From NCBI GenBank assembly GCA_947258655.1, contig CAMYJD010000009.1:1-64000 (forward strand): DNA of 64,000 bases. Reading direction: 5' to 3'. The stretch comes from an uncultured Gammaproteobacteria bacterium (GTDB lineage: Bacteria; Pseudomonadota; Gammaproteobacteria; JAADHQ01). Positions 52,666 through 62,654 of this stretch are shown piece by piece; within the stretch, counting starts at the first letter, position 1; every line of letters starts with the position of its first letter. The position numbers and the translations under genes are program-made. Below the pieces are notes generated by a model. The model did not search any database, was not told the origin of the DNA, and saw only the letters and a list, made by a program, of their open reading frames with translations.

Positions 52666-54858
52666 TCACTCTGCTGTACGCAATGTCCGGTAGTTGAGCT
52701 TGTTGCTGCTGAATTCACCAATACTGCTGCCCAGACTGCTCATTCCCTTTAAATTCAACTGGATATAGACTGAATTATCTTTATCGATGCCGCTGCTATT
52801 AAGATACTGGCTGGCACCGATCTGGATCGACCAGCAGCAGGTATCGTATTCCAGCCCCAGCACCGATTCATTGGTTTGCTTGTCACGCAATGAGTAGGTC
52901 CAGCCGGCGAGGGCGTTCCAGTGCCGCCCGATACGCCAGCGCGTCGACAGCGTGGTCTGTTCAAACAGGCCGCGTTGATAGCGATAATTCAGGTTGATAT
53001 TGTGCCTACTATCCTTACGGTATCCGTATGCAAGTACCGCCTTGTTGATCTCGTTGGCATCGGAGTCCCAGATGCCACTGATACGAAAATGGCTGAAATC
53101 AGTAAATTGACCTTCCACTTCTCCGGTGAAGTCGGAATAGTTTGCATCTTCACTTCCGGATCCGGGCAAGCCGACACGACGTTCATCGAAGTATATAGTT
53201 TGGCCGATATTCAGGCGCAGTCTTTCACGATTACTGCTGTTGTCGATCAGGCGACTGCTCAGGGCTAGGGTCAGCTGATTGGCATCGGCCTGACGGTCAG
53301 GGCCGGTAAAACGATTATGTCTGAACAATTCGGCAAACCTGAAGTCCGGTGCGGTGGTATCGAATACCGGGAAGGAATTCTGATTCTCATAGCTGGTGTA
53401 CAGATAAAACAGTCGGGGTTCCAGTGTCAGTGTTTGCGAACGCTGCCATAACTGCAGCGGGCGCTCCAGGAAAATACCACTGTCGAGGCTGAAAATCGGC
53501 GTAGTGCGGCTTAATTGTTTTTGCTGCCCGATCGGCGTGTTGTGTAACTGGTAGCGGGTATGGCGATACCTGAAAGCGGGACGTAAATAATAGGCACTGT
53601 CTGCCCATGTATAGGCTATTCCTGGTGACAGGTCCAGGCGTGTCCCCTTAGTGACATTATCGCGATGGTCGAAACGTGTCAGCTCGCCATCGAGGCTGTA
53701 GCGTATCGCACCCTTATGGCTATCGGATTCCAGGTCGAGCCTGATTTGCGGTAGACGCTGGTAGGTATTGGCGACATTAAGCGCCTGGAATTCGTGCAGG
53801 CGTATACTGGCATAGCCGAGCGCATGATCTCTTTGTAGTTCAATATCACGCGCCAGATGGGTAATGTTGGAATTTCCCAGGCCTTCACCCAGGTCATCAA
53901 AAAACTGTTGGTCAGAAACGTAGTTCAGATCGGTCCTGACTTTCCAGTCCGGTGACAAGCGGCTTGCGTGCAATATTGAGGTGCGGTAGCGATTTTCGTT
54001 GCGAATAGAGTCATCGAGGATATCGTATTCGACGATACTGCTACCCTGGCGATGCAGCTGGCGGTATTCGCTGTTCAGTTTCGTGCCGCGATCCGACATA
54101 TATTGCAGGCTGAAGGTGGCATCGCGATCGGGAGCAATATTCCAGTACCATGGCACCTTGAGCTCAGTACCGGTTTTGGTCGATTGACCAAAATTGGGAT
54201 TCAGGAAGCCGCTTTTACGCATGTTTCCGGTTGGAAATGAAAAATGCGGCAGGTACATCAGTGGTATGTCCTTGAACCAGATGCTGACATTTTTGGCGCG
54301 AGCCGTCTCAATGCTTTGATCGATCTTGACGCGATCGGCTTTCAGCACCCAATCCTGGCGATGTTGTGGACAGGTGCTGTAGGTTACCTTTTCCAGCGTT
54401 GCGGTCTGTTTGCCAAGGATATTGGCGCGAGCTGCCCGGCCGCGTCCCGGAAACTGATACAACTGGTACTCGATTTCATTGAATTGTGCGGTGTTGTTGC
54501 GGGTATTTGCCGATCCCTCTGCGGCTTTGACCCGGAATGCCTCGCTCAGCAGGGCAATATTACCCGACAGCGTGGTCTGGCCGCTTTCATTATCGTAGCT
54601 GATGTGGTCTGCACGGATTTGTTTGTCCCTGTCTGTGATAATGACATGGCCGTAGAGGTTGAAAATATTTCCCTGGATACTGGAATCATCGGCGCTGATG
54701 ACGGTCTCATTAGCGGTAATCGATTTGACAGGTATGATCTCGCTATCGCCGGCTAGTGGTTCCTGCGGACAAAAGACCTGATCGGGCATGGTTTCTGCCA
54801 GCAAACTGCTGATCAGACTGAAAAGTGCAAGAAAAAGGACTGTCCTGTGTAATAACAA
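52666..54858 (-). CDS. lptD: LPS-assembly protein LptD
   Basis: A 730-residue outer-membrane protein that with LptE inserts LPS in the outer leaflet. Signal peptide (1-~21). The periplasmic jellyroll domain (~45-190) is OstA-like (ISADDSSIQGNIFNLYGHV). Conserved cysteines for its disulfides are visible: QVFCPQ near residue 29, YSTCPQHRQDW (~158), and the adjacent pair in EYDTCCWSIQIG close to the C-terminus. The barrel of ~26 strands ends in a short Ser/Asn-rich tail. First gene of the lptD-surA-pdxA-rsmA run, divergent from the RND operon. Confidence 0.96.
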   Translation of the reverse strand: MLLHRTVLFLALFSLISSLLAETMPDQVFCPQEPLAGDSEIIPVKSITANETVISADDSSIQGNIFNLYGHVIITDRDKQIRADHISYDNESGQTTLSGNIALLSEAFRVKAAEGSANTRNNTAQFNEIEYQLYQFPGRGRAARANILGKQTATLEKVTYSTCPQHRQDWVLKADRVKIDQSIETARAKNVSIWFKDIPLMYLPHFSFPTGNMRKSGFLNPNFGQSTKTGTELKVPWYWNIAPDRDATFSLQYMSDRGTKLNSEYRQLHRQGSSIVEYDILDDSIRNENRYRTSILHASRLSPDWKVRTDLNYVSDQQFFDDLGEGLGNSNITHLARDIELQRDHALGYASIRLHEFQALNVANTYQRLPQIRLDLESDSHKGAIRYSLDGELTRFDHRDNVTKGTRLDLSPGIAYTWADSAYYLRPAFRYRHTRYQLHNTPIGQQKQLSRTTPIFSLDSGIFLERPLQLWQRSQTLTLEPRLFYLYTSYENQNSFPVFDTTAPDFRFAELFRHNRFTGPDRQADANQLTLALSSRLIDNSSNRERLRLNIGQTIYFDERRVGLPGSGSEDANYSDFTGEVEGQFTDFSHFRISGIWDSDANEINKAVLAYGYRKDSRHNINLNYRYQRGLFEQTTLSTRWRIGRHWNALAGWTYSLRDKQTNESVLGLEYDTCCWSIQIGASQYLNSSGIDKDNSVYIQLNLKGMSSLGSSIGEFSSNKLNYRTLRTAE

Positions 54859-55068
54859 TGTAATAACCGCCAGTTTTTGTATGCGATATCAAGGTGTTTG
54901 TATTGGCCCTGATAATCTGCAGGGTTCTTGTAATTAATGTTAAACTAATGAAAGAATTAAATAAATCGGCATATACAAATTTTCCTGTCTATACCTCGAG
55001 GAGGACAGGCATATGTCTGCAACAGGTTGATCGGGTCATGGTCCCGCAACCCGGACAGGGATTCGGAT

Positions 55069-56244
55069 TTGGACTTCAGTAACAAGCATAGATTATTAAC
55101 ATATGTTGCCATCATTGCCAGTATTCTGATTGTACTGCTGCTGAAATGGACAGCCCCGCAAAAGACGCCGGAAATGAAACCCCTGCCGAAGGCACGGGTT
55201 GAGATGTATCGCGTGCAGACAAAGGATATCTCGGTCACCGAGGTGCTGATGGGCAGATTGATCCCGCTGCGCCGTACGCAGCTGAAATTCGAGGTCAGCG
55301 GTCAGGTCGCCAGGCGCGAGGTCGAGCCCGGGCAACGCCTCGAACAGGGCCAGGTGTTGCTGGCACTTGACGAGCGCGACTACAAGGACATCGCCATGGA
55401 TGCAAAGGCACAGTTGCAGGAAGAGCAGGCCGCCATCAAACGCGATCGGCAATTGCTGAAGCTGGCCACAGAGAACCAGTCACTACAGGAAAAAGAGGTC
55501 AAGCGCCAGCAACGCCTGCTGAAAAAATCGCTGACGTCCCAGTCCAGTCTCGATTCGGCACGCCAGCAATTATCAGCGCTGCAACGCGAAGTATCCAGCC
55601 TGCAATACAATGTCGATTCCGCCGCGGCACGCCTGCAGTTACGCCAGTCTGCCGCGCAGCGCACAGAGCGTAACCTTGAACGCTGTCAGTTGAAGAGTCC
55701 GTGGACGGGTGTCGTCAACCAGGTGCATGTGCAGCAGGGTGACTATGTGTCGCCGTCACAGATCGCCGCCGAGTTGATCGATGACAGTCGCCTCGAGTTT
55801 ATGTTGCATGTGCGTGGCGATATCGCCCAGCATCTGCAACGTGACAGCAGCGTTGTCGTTGAGGTCAATGGTAGTCATGTTGATGGTAGCATTGTTGCAT
55901 TGCAACGCGATCCCGATCCGGCCACATTCACCCACGAACTGCGTGTGCGTTTACCTGCCGGGACGGGTTATGCAGGGCAAATGGTACGCGCGACAATAAG
56001 CCTGCCGGCCCTGAAGCAGGTTGTTGTCGTGCCGGTCACAGCCCTGCATTACGAGAGCGGCAAGCAGTTCGTTATGCGTTACCGGGATGGCAGTATCCAT
56101 CGCCAGGTCATCGAGCCGGGCGCACGGGTCGGTAACGAACAGGTCGTGTTGAAGGGGCTGGTGCCAGGGGATACGATTGTCAGTCGTGATGTCGCCTCAT
56201 TGTCCGAAGGGCAGATGGTCGAAGTGATCAAGCCTGCTGAATAA
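55069..56244 (+). CDS. RND efflux periplasmic adaptor (membrane fusion protein)
   Basis: A 391-residue adaptor joining an RND pump to an outer-membrane channel. An N-terminal TM (HRLLTYVAIIASILIVLLLKW) anchors it. Then barrel-sandwich (VSGQVARREVEPGQRLEQGQ), coiled-coil hairpin (~110-200), the second sandwich half (SPWTGVVNQVHVQQGDYVSP), and beta-barrel. No ATG exists before the TM. A TTG at 55069 with AGGGA 7 bases upstream is the best start; TTG at 55027 is an alternative. An ATG at 55013 with a strong GAGGAGG leads only to a 5-codon peptide. The gene is followed by the permease after 9 bp. Confidence 0.88.
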   Translation: MDFSNKHRLLTYVAIIASILIVLLLKWTAPQKTPEMKPLPKARVEMYRVQTKDISVTEVLMGRLIPLRRTQLKFEVSGQVARREVEPGQRLEQGQVLLALDERDYKDIAMDAKAQLQEEQAAIKRDRQLLKLATENQSLQEKEVKRQQRLLKKSLTSQSSLDSARQQLSALQREVSSLQYNVDSAAARLQLRQSAAQRTERNLERCQLKSPWTGVVNQVHVQQGDYVSPSQIAAELIDDSRLEFMLHVRGDIAQHLQRDSSVVVEVNGSHVDGSIVALQRDPDPATFTHELRVRLPAGTGYAGQMVRATISLPALKQVVVVPVTALHYESGKQFVMRYRDGSIHRQVIEPGARVGNEQVVLKGLVPGDTIVSRDVASLSEGQMVEVIKPAE

Positions 56245-56253
56245 ATAGTCAAC

Positions 56254-59200
56254 ATGCCGCTGATACGTTTTTCAATTAATAATTCCCTGATCGTCAATCT
56301 GCTGCTGGCGTTCATCCTGCTGGCCGGTGTCCTGTCCTGGTATGCGATGCCGCAGGAAATGTTTCCGGTCATCGATAAGGATGTCGTGCGTATTACCGCC
56401 GTGTATGAAGGCGCACCACCCGAGGAAGTGGAACGCCAGGTCACCCTGCCCATCGAGGAAGCCTTTGACGGCATGTCTGATATCGATGTGATCCAGTCGA
56501 CCAGCAATGAAGGCCTGGCATCGGTATTGATCAAGCTCAAGCCGGGCAGTGATGTCGATGATTTCATGCAGGACGGGCGCAACCAGATCGACCAGATCAC
56601 CGATTTGCCCGACGATGTGGATACGCCCGAACTGGTACGTCTGGAAACACGCTTTCCGGTCATCAGTCTGGCCCTGTATGGTGATGTCACGCGCTCGTAC
56701 CTGTATGACCTGGCCGAAGAGGTCAAGCGTGATTTGCAGTTACTGCCGGGTGCCGCCAGTGTCGGTGTTGCCGGTAAACGCGAGTGGGAGTTGTGGGTCA
56801 GTGTCGATCCACACAAACTGGTTGCCAGTCGGGTATCGCTCGAACAGGTCATCGCCGCGATCCGGGACAATCTCCGCGACATTCCCGGCGGCGCGATCAA
56901 GGCGCTCGAGGGTGATATCCTGCTGCGAGGTATCGGTGTTCAGCCCGAAGCACAACAGATTGAAAAGATTGCGCTGCATTCCAACGAAAACGGCGGGCAG
57001 CTGCAGCTTGGTGCCGTGGCAAAGATCGAGCGGCGCCTCGAAGAAGCCAATACCCTCGGGCGTTTCAATGGCCGTTCATCGGTTAACCTGACCGTCAACA
57101 AGAGCAGCAGCGCATCCACGATCGAGTTGTCCCAGCATGTCCGTGATTATGTCGCCAAGCTGGAGCAGCGCCTGCCGCCGAGCATACAGGTCGGCTTGTT
57201 TAACGACACCTCCGTGTTCGTCAAGACCCGCCTCGAAACCGTCAAGTCATCCGGCATGGTCGGACTGATTCTGGTACTGGTGTCACTGTATCTGTTCCTG
57301 AATTTCAGGGTGGCCCTGATCACCGCACTGGGTATCCCGGTGTCGTTTCTGGTCGCCGTGATCATGCTCTATTATCTCGGCTATACCATTAACATGGTGT
57401 CGCTGTTCGCGTTCCTGATAGCGCTGGGCATGATCGTCGATGATGCGATTATCGTCAACGAGAATATCTACCGGCATATGGAAATGGGTATGCGCACCCG
57501 CCAGGCAGCGCAAGTCGGTGCGCGCGAGGTGTTCTGGCCGGTCATGGCATCGACGACAACGACCATCGCCGCGTTTTTACCGATGTTCGCGATCACCGGC
57601 ACGATGGGCGCCTTTATCGCCGTTATTCCGGTCGTCGTTACCGCCTCACTACTGGGTTCACTGTTCGAGGCCTTTGCGGTGCTGCCTTCCCATGCTGCCG
57701 ATATCCTCAAGGTATCGGAGAAAAAACGTGACACGCGCATCCCGTGGGCAAAGTGGCTGGTGCATTACACCGGCTTTCTGAGGAAGGCGCTGCATTACCG
57801 TTACCTGATCAGTGCGGTCACGATCTGCGTATTGCTGATCACAGTGACCTATGCACAGACCCGCCTGCCGTTTCATCTATTCGGGCACGTCGATACCGGA
57901 CAGTTTTTTATCAACCTGGAAGCGCCGAATACCTATAGCCTCGACGACTCGACGCGCCTGGCCGCGAAGGTCGAGGACGTGGTGCTGGAGGAAATGGACG
58001 ACAGCGAACTACGCACCATACTGACCAATGTCGGTATTACGTTCATTGACTTTAACCGCTTTCGTTTCGGCACCCATTACATCCAGTTGATGATAGATCT
58101 GGAAAAACGCAAGCCTGAAGGTTTTATCGAACGCTTTGTTTCGCCTATCGTGAGCATGAAATTCAATTGGGAAGGCACGCGCGAGACACCGACAGCGGAT
58201 ATCATCAAGCGTTTGCGCGAGCGTATCGAGGCCATTCCCGGTTTGCAGCGTATCTCGATCCTGCGCCCGCAGGGCGGGCCCGGCGGTTCCGATATCGAGA
58301 TCGGCGTCGAAGGTCATGATGTTACTGCATTGCGTCGCCATGCAGACAGTGTGCGCGATTACCTGCGCCGCCTGCCCGGTGTCTATGATGTGCGCCATGA
58401 CATGGACCCGGGCAAACTGGAAATCCAGTATTCGCTGAACGACAGGGGACGCGAACTGGGGCTGACCCAGGCCCAGATCAGTAATGTCATCCGTACCGGT
58501 TACCTCGGCCAGGAGGTCGTGTATGTGACTGCGCGTGAACAGCGCATGCCGGTCAGGCTGATATACACGGACCCGGTGCGCCATAGCAGCGCCCTCGGCG
58601 AGTTACCGATTACATTACCCGGCGGTAACACGGTCTATCTCGGCGATGTCGCCGATATCAGCATCGGCCGTGGTCTGAACACGATCAACCGCAGGGACCT
58701 GCAGCGCCTGGCGACCGTGACCGCCGAAGTGGATGCGGCGGTGACGACGCCGCTGGAAGTCAATGCGCTGGTGGAAAAGGAATTTGCCGACTTCGCCGAA
58801 CAGAATCCCGGTTATCAGTTACTCGCGCTGGGTGAGAAGAAGGAGGCCGGGGACTCGTTCAAGGACATGAAACGCGCAGGCATCATCTCGCTGGCGATTA
58901 TATTTTTTATATTGAGCAGCCTGTTCCGTTCGCTGCTGGATCCGCTCGTGGTCATGTTTGCAATCCCGTTCGGCCTGATCGGTGTCGTCATCGGCCATGC
59001 GCTGTTCGACTATAACCTGCAGTTCCTGTCGTTGATCGGACTGCTGGCTCTGTCCGGCATCGTCGTCAATGATTCACTGATCCTGGTCGACTTTGCCAAG
59101 CGCATGCGCGCTGAAGGCATGAACCGCATCGATGCGATGGTCGAGGCCGGACGGGTACGTGTACGCCCGATCATGTTGACCAGTATTACTACGTTCCTGG

Positions 59201-59442
59201 GCATATCACCGCTGATCTTCTTTGCGACCGGGCAAACCGCGTTCCTGTCGCCGATGGCGGTCAGTCTCGGCTTTGGTCTGTTGTTCGCGACGGTCCTGAT
59301 CCTGGTTGCACTGCCTTGTTTTTATCTGATTGCTGACGACTTCCGAGCCTGGATGTGTGCTCATGTTCGGCGTATATTCCATAAACCGGAGCGGACCGAT
59401 GAAGATAATGCCTATTGTTTATTGAAGGAAGAAGATGAGTGA
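56254..59442 (+). CDS. RND efflux transporter permease
   Basis: A 1062-residue inner-membrane, proton-driven pump of the HAE/AcrB-like group, with about 12 TM segments and two large periplasmic loops. Visible features: SINNSLIVNLLLAFILLAG (TM1), MFPVIDKDVVRITAVYEGAP, the TM4 region FAFLIALGMIVDDAIIVNEN with the Asp pair of the proton relay, and GLLALSGIVVNDSLILVDFAKR. The C-terminal membrane block ends ALPCFYLIADDFRAWMC. The substrate cannot be inferred. It overlaps amgK by 8 bp. Confidence 0.93.
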   Translation: MPLIRFSINNSLIVNLLLAFILLAGVLSWYAMPQEMFPVIDKDVVRITAVYEGAPPEEVERQVTLPIEEAFDGMSDIDVIQSTSNEGLASVLIKLKPGSDVDDFMQDGRNQIDQITDLPDDVDTPELVRLETRFPVISLALYGDVTRSYLYDLAEEVKRDLQLLPGAASVGVAGKREWELWVSVDPHKLVASRVSLEQVIAAIRDNLRDIPGGAIKALEGDILLRGIGVQPEAQQIEKIALHSNENGGQLQLGAVAKIERRLEEANTLGRFNGRSSVNLTVNKSSSASTIELSQHVRDYVAKLEQRLPPSIQVGLFNDTSVFVKTRLETVKSSGMVGLILVLVSLYLFLNFRVALITALGIPVSFLVAVIMLYYLGYTINMVSLFAFLIALGMIVDDAIIVNENIYRHMEMGMRTRQAAQVGAREVFWPVMASTTTTIAAFLPMFAITGTMGAFIAVIPVVVTASLLGSLFEAFAVLPSHAADILKVSEKKRDTRIPWAKWLVHYTGFLRKALHYRYLISAVTICVLLITVTYAQTRLPFHLFGHVDTGQFFINLEAPNTYSLDDSTRLAAKVEDVVLEEMDDSELRTILTNVGITFIDFNRFRFGTHYIQLMIDLEKRKPEGFIERFVSPIVSMKFNWEGTRETPTADIIKRLRERIEAIPGLQRISILRPQGGPGGSDIEIGVEGHDVTALRRHADSVRDYLRRLPGVYDVRHDMDPGKLEIQYSLNDRGRELGLTQAQISNVIRTGYLGQEVVYVTAREQRMPVRLIYTDPVRHSSALGELPITLPGGNTVYLGDVADISIGRGLNTINRRDLQRLATVTAEVDAAVTTPLEVNALVEKEFADFAEQNPGYQLLALGEKKEAGDSFKDMKRAGIISLAIIFFILSSLFRSLLDPLVVMFAIPFGLIGVVIGHALFDYNLQFLSLIGLLALSGIVVNDSLILVDFAKRMRAEGMNRIDAMVEAGRVRVRPIMLTSITTFLGISPLIFFATGQTAFLSPMAVSLGFGLLFATVLILVALPCFYLIADDFRAWMCAHVRRIFHKPERTDEDNAYCLLKEEDE

Positions 59443-60439
59443 AAGCAGTGTGAGTGACAAACGTATTGAGGCCATGCATGCGTGGCTGACGTCGATCCTG
59501 GGGCACAGTGACTATCAATTGAACATCGCCTCGGGTGATGCCAGTTTTCGTCGCTATTTCCGTGTGCAGGTCGGAGATGAATCATGGATCGTCATGGATG
59601 CCCCGCCGGCCAGGGAAGACTGCGGGCCATTCATCGGCATATCGGCGGCGCTGTCAAAGCTCGGCCTGCATATGCCCGAAGTCCTGCAACAGGACCTGGA
59701 GCAGGGTTTTCTGTTGTTGACGGACCTGGGTCAGCAACAATATTTACAGGTTCTTGATCAAGGCAATGTCGATCGCCTCTATGGCGATGCACTCGCCGTG
59801 CTCGCCACGCTACAGGCCGGCGCCGCGACGCATTATGATTTTCCACCCTATGATGATGCGTTGTTGATGACAGAAATGAATCTGTTTCGCGACTGGCTGC
59901 TGGACCGACATCTGGGCATCGATCTGCAGCAACAGCACAGCGATATGCTCGAACAGACATTCAGGTTTCTGTCTGCATCGGCGCGTGAACAACCGCAGGT
60001 ACCGGTGCATCGTGATTATCACTCCCGCAACCTGATGTATTATCCGGCGCACAATCCGGGCATCCTCGATTTTCAGGATGCCGTGTTGGGCCCGGTCACC
60101 TATGACCTGGTATCGCTGTTGCGCGACTGTTATATCGCCTGGCCGCGCGAGCGGGTCGAGGCATGGGTCAGCGGCTACCATGAGCTGGCGCTGCAATCCG
60201 GCATCCTGCGCGAACAAAACGAGGCACAATTCCTGCGCTGGTTTGACCTGATGGGTGTGCAGCGCCATCTGAAGGCCGCCGGTATCTTTGCGCGCCTGTG
60301 TCATCGCGATCACAAACCGGGTTACCTGCAGGATATCCCGCGTACCGTAGCCTACATCATCGACGTCAGCAGCCGCTATCCCGAATTACAGGACCTGCAC
60401 CGCTTCCTCAATGCTGTCCATGATTGGAGTCGTGTATAA
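59435..60439 (+). CDS. amgK: N-acetylmuramate/N-acetylglucosamine kinase
   Basis: A 334-residue aminoglycoside-phosphotransferase-fold kinase of the AmgK family. In Pseudomonas putida AmgK phosphorylates MurNAc at the anomeric position in a peptidoglycan recycling route that bypasses de novo UDP-MurNAc synthesis. Motifs: GDASFRRYFRV near the N-terminus, VPVHRDYHSRNLMYY (catalytic HxD...N), and GILDFQDAVLGPVTYDL (metal Asp). It is paired with murU next to lptD, the same partners as in Pseudomonas. It begins within the last codons of the RND gene. Confidence 0.92.
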   Translation: MSESSVSDKRIEAMHAWLTSILGHSDYQLNIASGDASFRRYFRVQVGDESWIVMDAPPAREDCGPFIGISAALSKLGLHMPEVLQQDLEQGFLLLTDLGQQQYLQVLDQGNVDRLYGDALAVLATLQAGAATHYDFPPYDDALLMTEMNLFRDWLLDRHLGIDLQQQHSDMLEQTFRFLSASAREQPQVPVHRDYHSRNLMYYPAHNPGILDFQDAVLGPVTYDLVSLLRDCYIAWPRERVEAWVSGYHELALQSGILREQNEAQFLRWFDLMGVQRHLKAAGIFARLCHRDHKPGYLQDIPRTVAYIIDVSSRYPELQDLHRFLNAVHDWSRV

Positions 60440-60507
60440 ACCATGCAGCGCTTGCAGGTATCACAAAGCGCTATCGCTTTTCGTGTCGATCTTGTATCGT
60501 TAGGCTC

Positions 60508-61185
60508 ATGAAAGCCATGATACTGGCCGCTGGCCGCGGTGAGCGCCTGCGTCCCCTGACAGATACAATGCCCAAGCCGTTGATCCATGTCGGCAAGTAC
60601 CGTCTGATCGAATGGCATATCCACAGGCTGGCCGAGGCCGGCATCAACGACATCGTCATCAACCTGTCGCACCTCGGTGACATGATCCGCGCCGAACTCG
60701 GCACAGGTGAATGTTATGGAGTCGCTATCCGTTATTCGCAGGAGCCGCAACCGCCACTGGAGACCGGCGGCGGTATTGTACAGGCACTGGAGCTGCTGGG
60801 CACGGAGCCGTTTATTGTCGTCAATGGCGATATCTGGACCGATTACCCGTTCACGCAATTACAGGCGCCGCAAGGGCTTGCCCATCTGGTCATGGTCGAC
60901 AATCCTGCGCATAATCCCGACGGTGATTTTGTATTGCAGGATTCACGGCTCAAGGACGATGGGCAAGGACAACGCTATACATTCAGCGGTATCGGTGTAT
61001 ACCGGCCTGAGTTGTTTACCGATTCCGGGCCTGGCCGATTCCCGCTCGCACCGTTGCTAAGACAGGCCATGCACAATGAGCAGGTTACGGGTGAGTATTA
61101 CCGCGGACACTGGTACGATATAGGTACGCAGGAACGTCTGCGTGACATGCGCCAATTCGTCATGCAGCAACAGACCGAACAATAA
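60508..61185 (+). CDS. murU: N-acetylmuramate-alpha-1-phosphate uridylyltransferase
   Basis: A 225-residue nucleotidyltransferase that couples MurNAc-1-phosphate with UTP to UDP-MurNAc, the step after AmgK in the recycling bypass. The nucleotide-binding loop is ILAAGRGERLRPLTDTMPKP. Other features: LIEWHIHRLAEAGINDIVIN, LETGGGIVQALELLG, and VVNGDIWTDYP (metal Asp). The start at 60508 is the family start; longer in-frame starts are unsupported. It lies 68 bp downstream of amgK. Confidence 0.95.
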   Translation: MKAMILAAGRGERLRPLTDTMPKPLIHVGKYRLIEWHIHRLAEAGINDIVINLSHLGDMIRAELGTGECYGVAIRYSQEPQPPLETGGGIVQALELLGTEPFIVVNGDIWTDYPFTQLQAPQGLAHLVMVDNPAHNPDGDFVLQDSRLKDDGQGQRYTFSGIGVYRPELFTDSGPGRFPLAPLLRQAMHNEQVTGEYYRGHWYDIGTQERLRDMRQFVMQQQTEQ

Positions 61186-61201
61186 AGACAAGCAGGCCGG
61201 T

Positions 61202-62647
61202 ATGGGACAGGAAATAGACACCATTCATTTTACCGAACAGGATTTCTGCGACTACCGCGAGCATCTGGCGGATGAAACCGCACTGTTGTCCGACTGGTTC
61301 GAGCAGAACAAGCTGGCTGCACATGCGAATGTCGGCGGCTTCGAACTGGAGGTATGGATCGTCGACCAGAACTATAACCCGATCCCGATCAACGATGCCT
61401 ATCTGCGCAGCCTGAACAGTGACTGGGTATCACCGGAACTGTCGCGCTTTAACATTGAACTGAATGGCGATCCGGAGCCCTTGCAGGGCAGGGCATTATC
61501 GCGCCTGCAGAACTCGTTGCAGCAGAGCTGGCAGCATTGCTACCAGGTGGCAGAGGATTTCGATGCCGCGTTGGTCATGATCGGCACATTGCCGAGTGTG
61601 CGTGAAGAGCAAATGGTGCTGGAAAACATGTCGCGCATGAAACGCTACTACGCGCTGAATGAGCAGGTCCTGCTGCAACGCCAGGGCAAGCCGTTGAGCC
61701 TGGATATTGTCGGCCACGAACACCTGCAGACGACCCATTACGATGTCATGCTCGAATCGGCAACGACATCGTTCCAGGTACACTGGCAGGTGCCGATAGC
61801 CGAGGCGCTCAGGGCCTATAATGCCAGTGTCATTGCCTCGGCGGCGACCGTTGCCGTGTCCGCCAATTCCCCCTATCTGTTCGGCAAGGAACTGTGGGAT
61901 GAGACCCGGGTGCCGTTGTTCGAGCAATCGGTCCAGGTTGGCGGCATAGACGGCGCCGCGTTCGGTCCTGTACGTCGTGTCGGTTTCGGTTCGGACTATG
62001 CGCGCCAGTCCATGCACGAACTGTTTCAGGAAAACTGCGAACATTATCCGGTACTATTACCGATTACATTTGACTCCGGGGCGGAGGAGATGAATTATCT
62101 GCGCCTGCATAATGGCACAATCTGGCGTTGGAACCGTCCGTTGATCGGCTTCGATCAGGCAGGGGACCCGCATCTGCGTATCGAGCACCGGGTCATATCG
62201 GCAGGACCGACTGTGGTCGATTGTATCGCCAATGCCGCGTTTTATTATGGACTGGCGCGTTACCTGTCGCAGTTGGCCGATGCCCCCGAGACGCTATTAC
62301 CATTTGTAACTGCACGCGATAATTTCTATGCCTGTGCCAAGCATAGTCTCAATGCGCGCGTGACCTGGCTGGACGGGCGCAAGGGCACGATGAAACAATT
62401 ACTGCAACAGCAACTGATTCCGGCTGCACAACAGGGTCTGCTTGAGCTCGGGCTCGATCAGGGTGACATCGATCTGTACATGGGTATTATTCGCGCTCGT
62501 GTCGACAGTGGCCAACACGGTGCACACTGGCAACGCCAATACGTACACAAATATCAGTGTGATATGCAGGCGCTGACCGCTGCCTATGCCGCGCGTCAGC
62601 AAAGTGGTGAACCGGTGCATACCTGGTCCATCCATAACGGAAAATAG
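61202..62647 (+). CDS. GCS2-type glutamate-cysteine ligase-like enzyme
   Basis: A 481-residue protein of the GCS2 (YbdK-like carboxylate-amine ligase/glutamate-cysteine ligase) superfamily. Visible motifs: NVGGFELEVWIVDQNYNPIP (metal-binding Glu), SRFNIELNGDP, MLESATTSFQVHWQVP (substrate pocket), IEHRVISAGPTVVD. It forms an amide between glutamate (or another acid) and an amine. The reaction could be the gamma-glutamylcysteine step of glutathione synthesis or another gamma-glutamylation. It is tightly followed (8 bp) by an M14-type deacylase. The closest biochemical role is unknown. Confidence 0.8.
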   Translation: MGQEIDTIHFTEQDFCDYREHLADETALLSDWFEQNKLAAHANVGGFELEVWIVDQNYNPIPINDAYLRSLNSDWVSPELSRFNIELNGDPEPLQGRALSRLQNSLQQSWQHCYQVAEDFDAALVMIGTLPSVREEQMVLENMSRMKRYYALNEQVLLQRQGKPLSLDIVGHEHLQTTHYDVMLESATTSFQVHWQVPIAEALRAYNASVIASAATVAVSANSPYLFGKELWDETRVPLFEQSVQVGGIDGAAFGPVRRVGFGSDYARQSMHELFQENCEHYPVLLPITFDSGAEEMNYLRLHNGTIWRWNRPLIGFDQAGDPHLRIEHRVISAGPTVVDCIANAAFYYGLARYLSQLADAPETLLPFVTARDNFYACAKHSLNARVTWLDGRKGTMKQLLQQQLIPAAQQGLLELGLDQGDIDLYMGIIRARVDSGQHGAHWQRQYVHKYQCDMQALTAAYAARQQSGEPVHTWSIHNGK

Positions 62648-62654
62648 AATAGTA

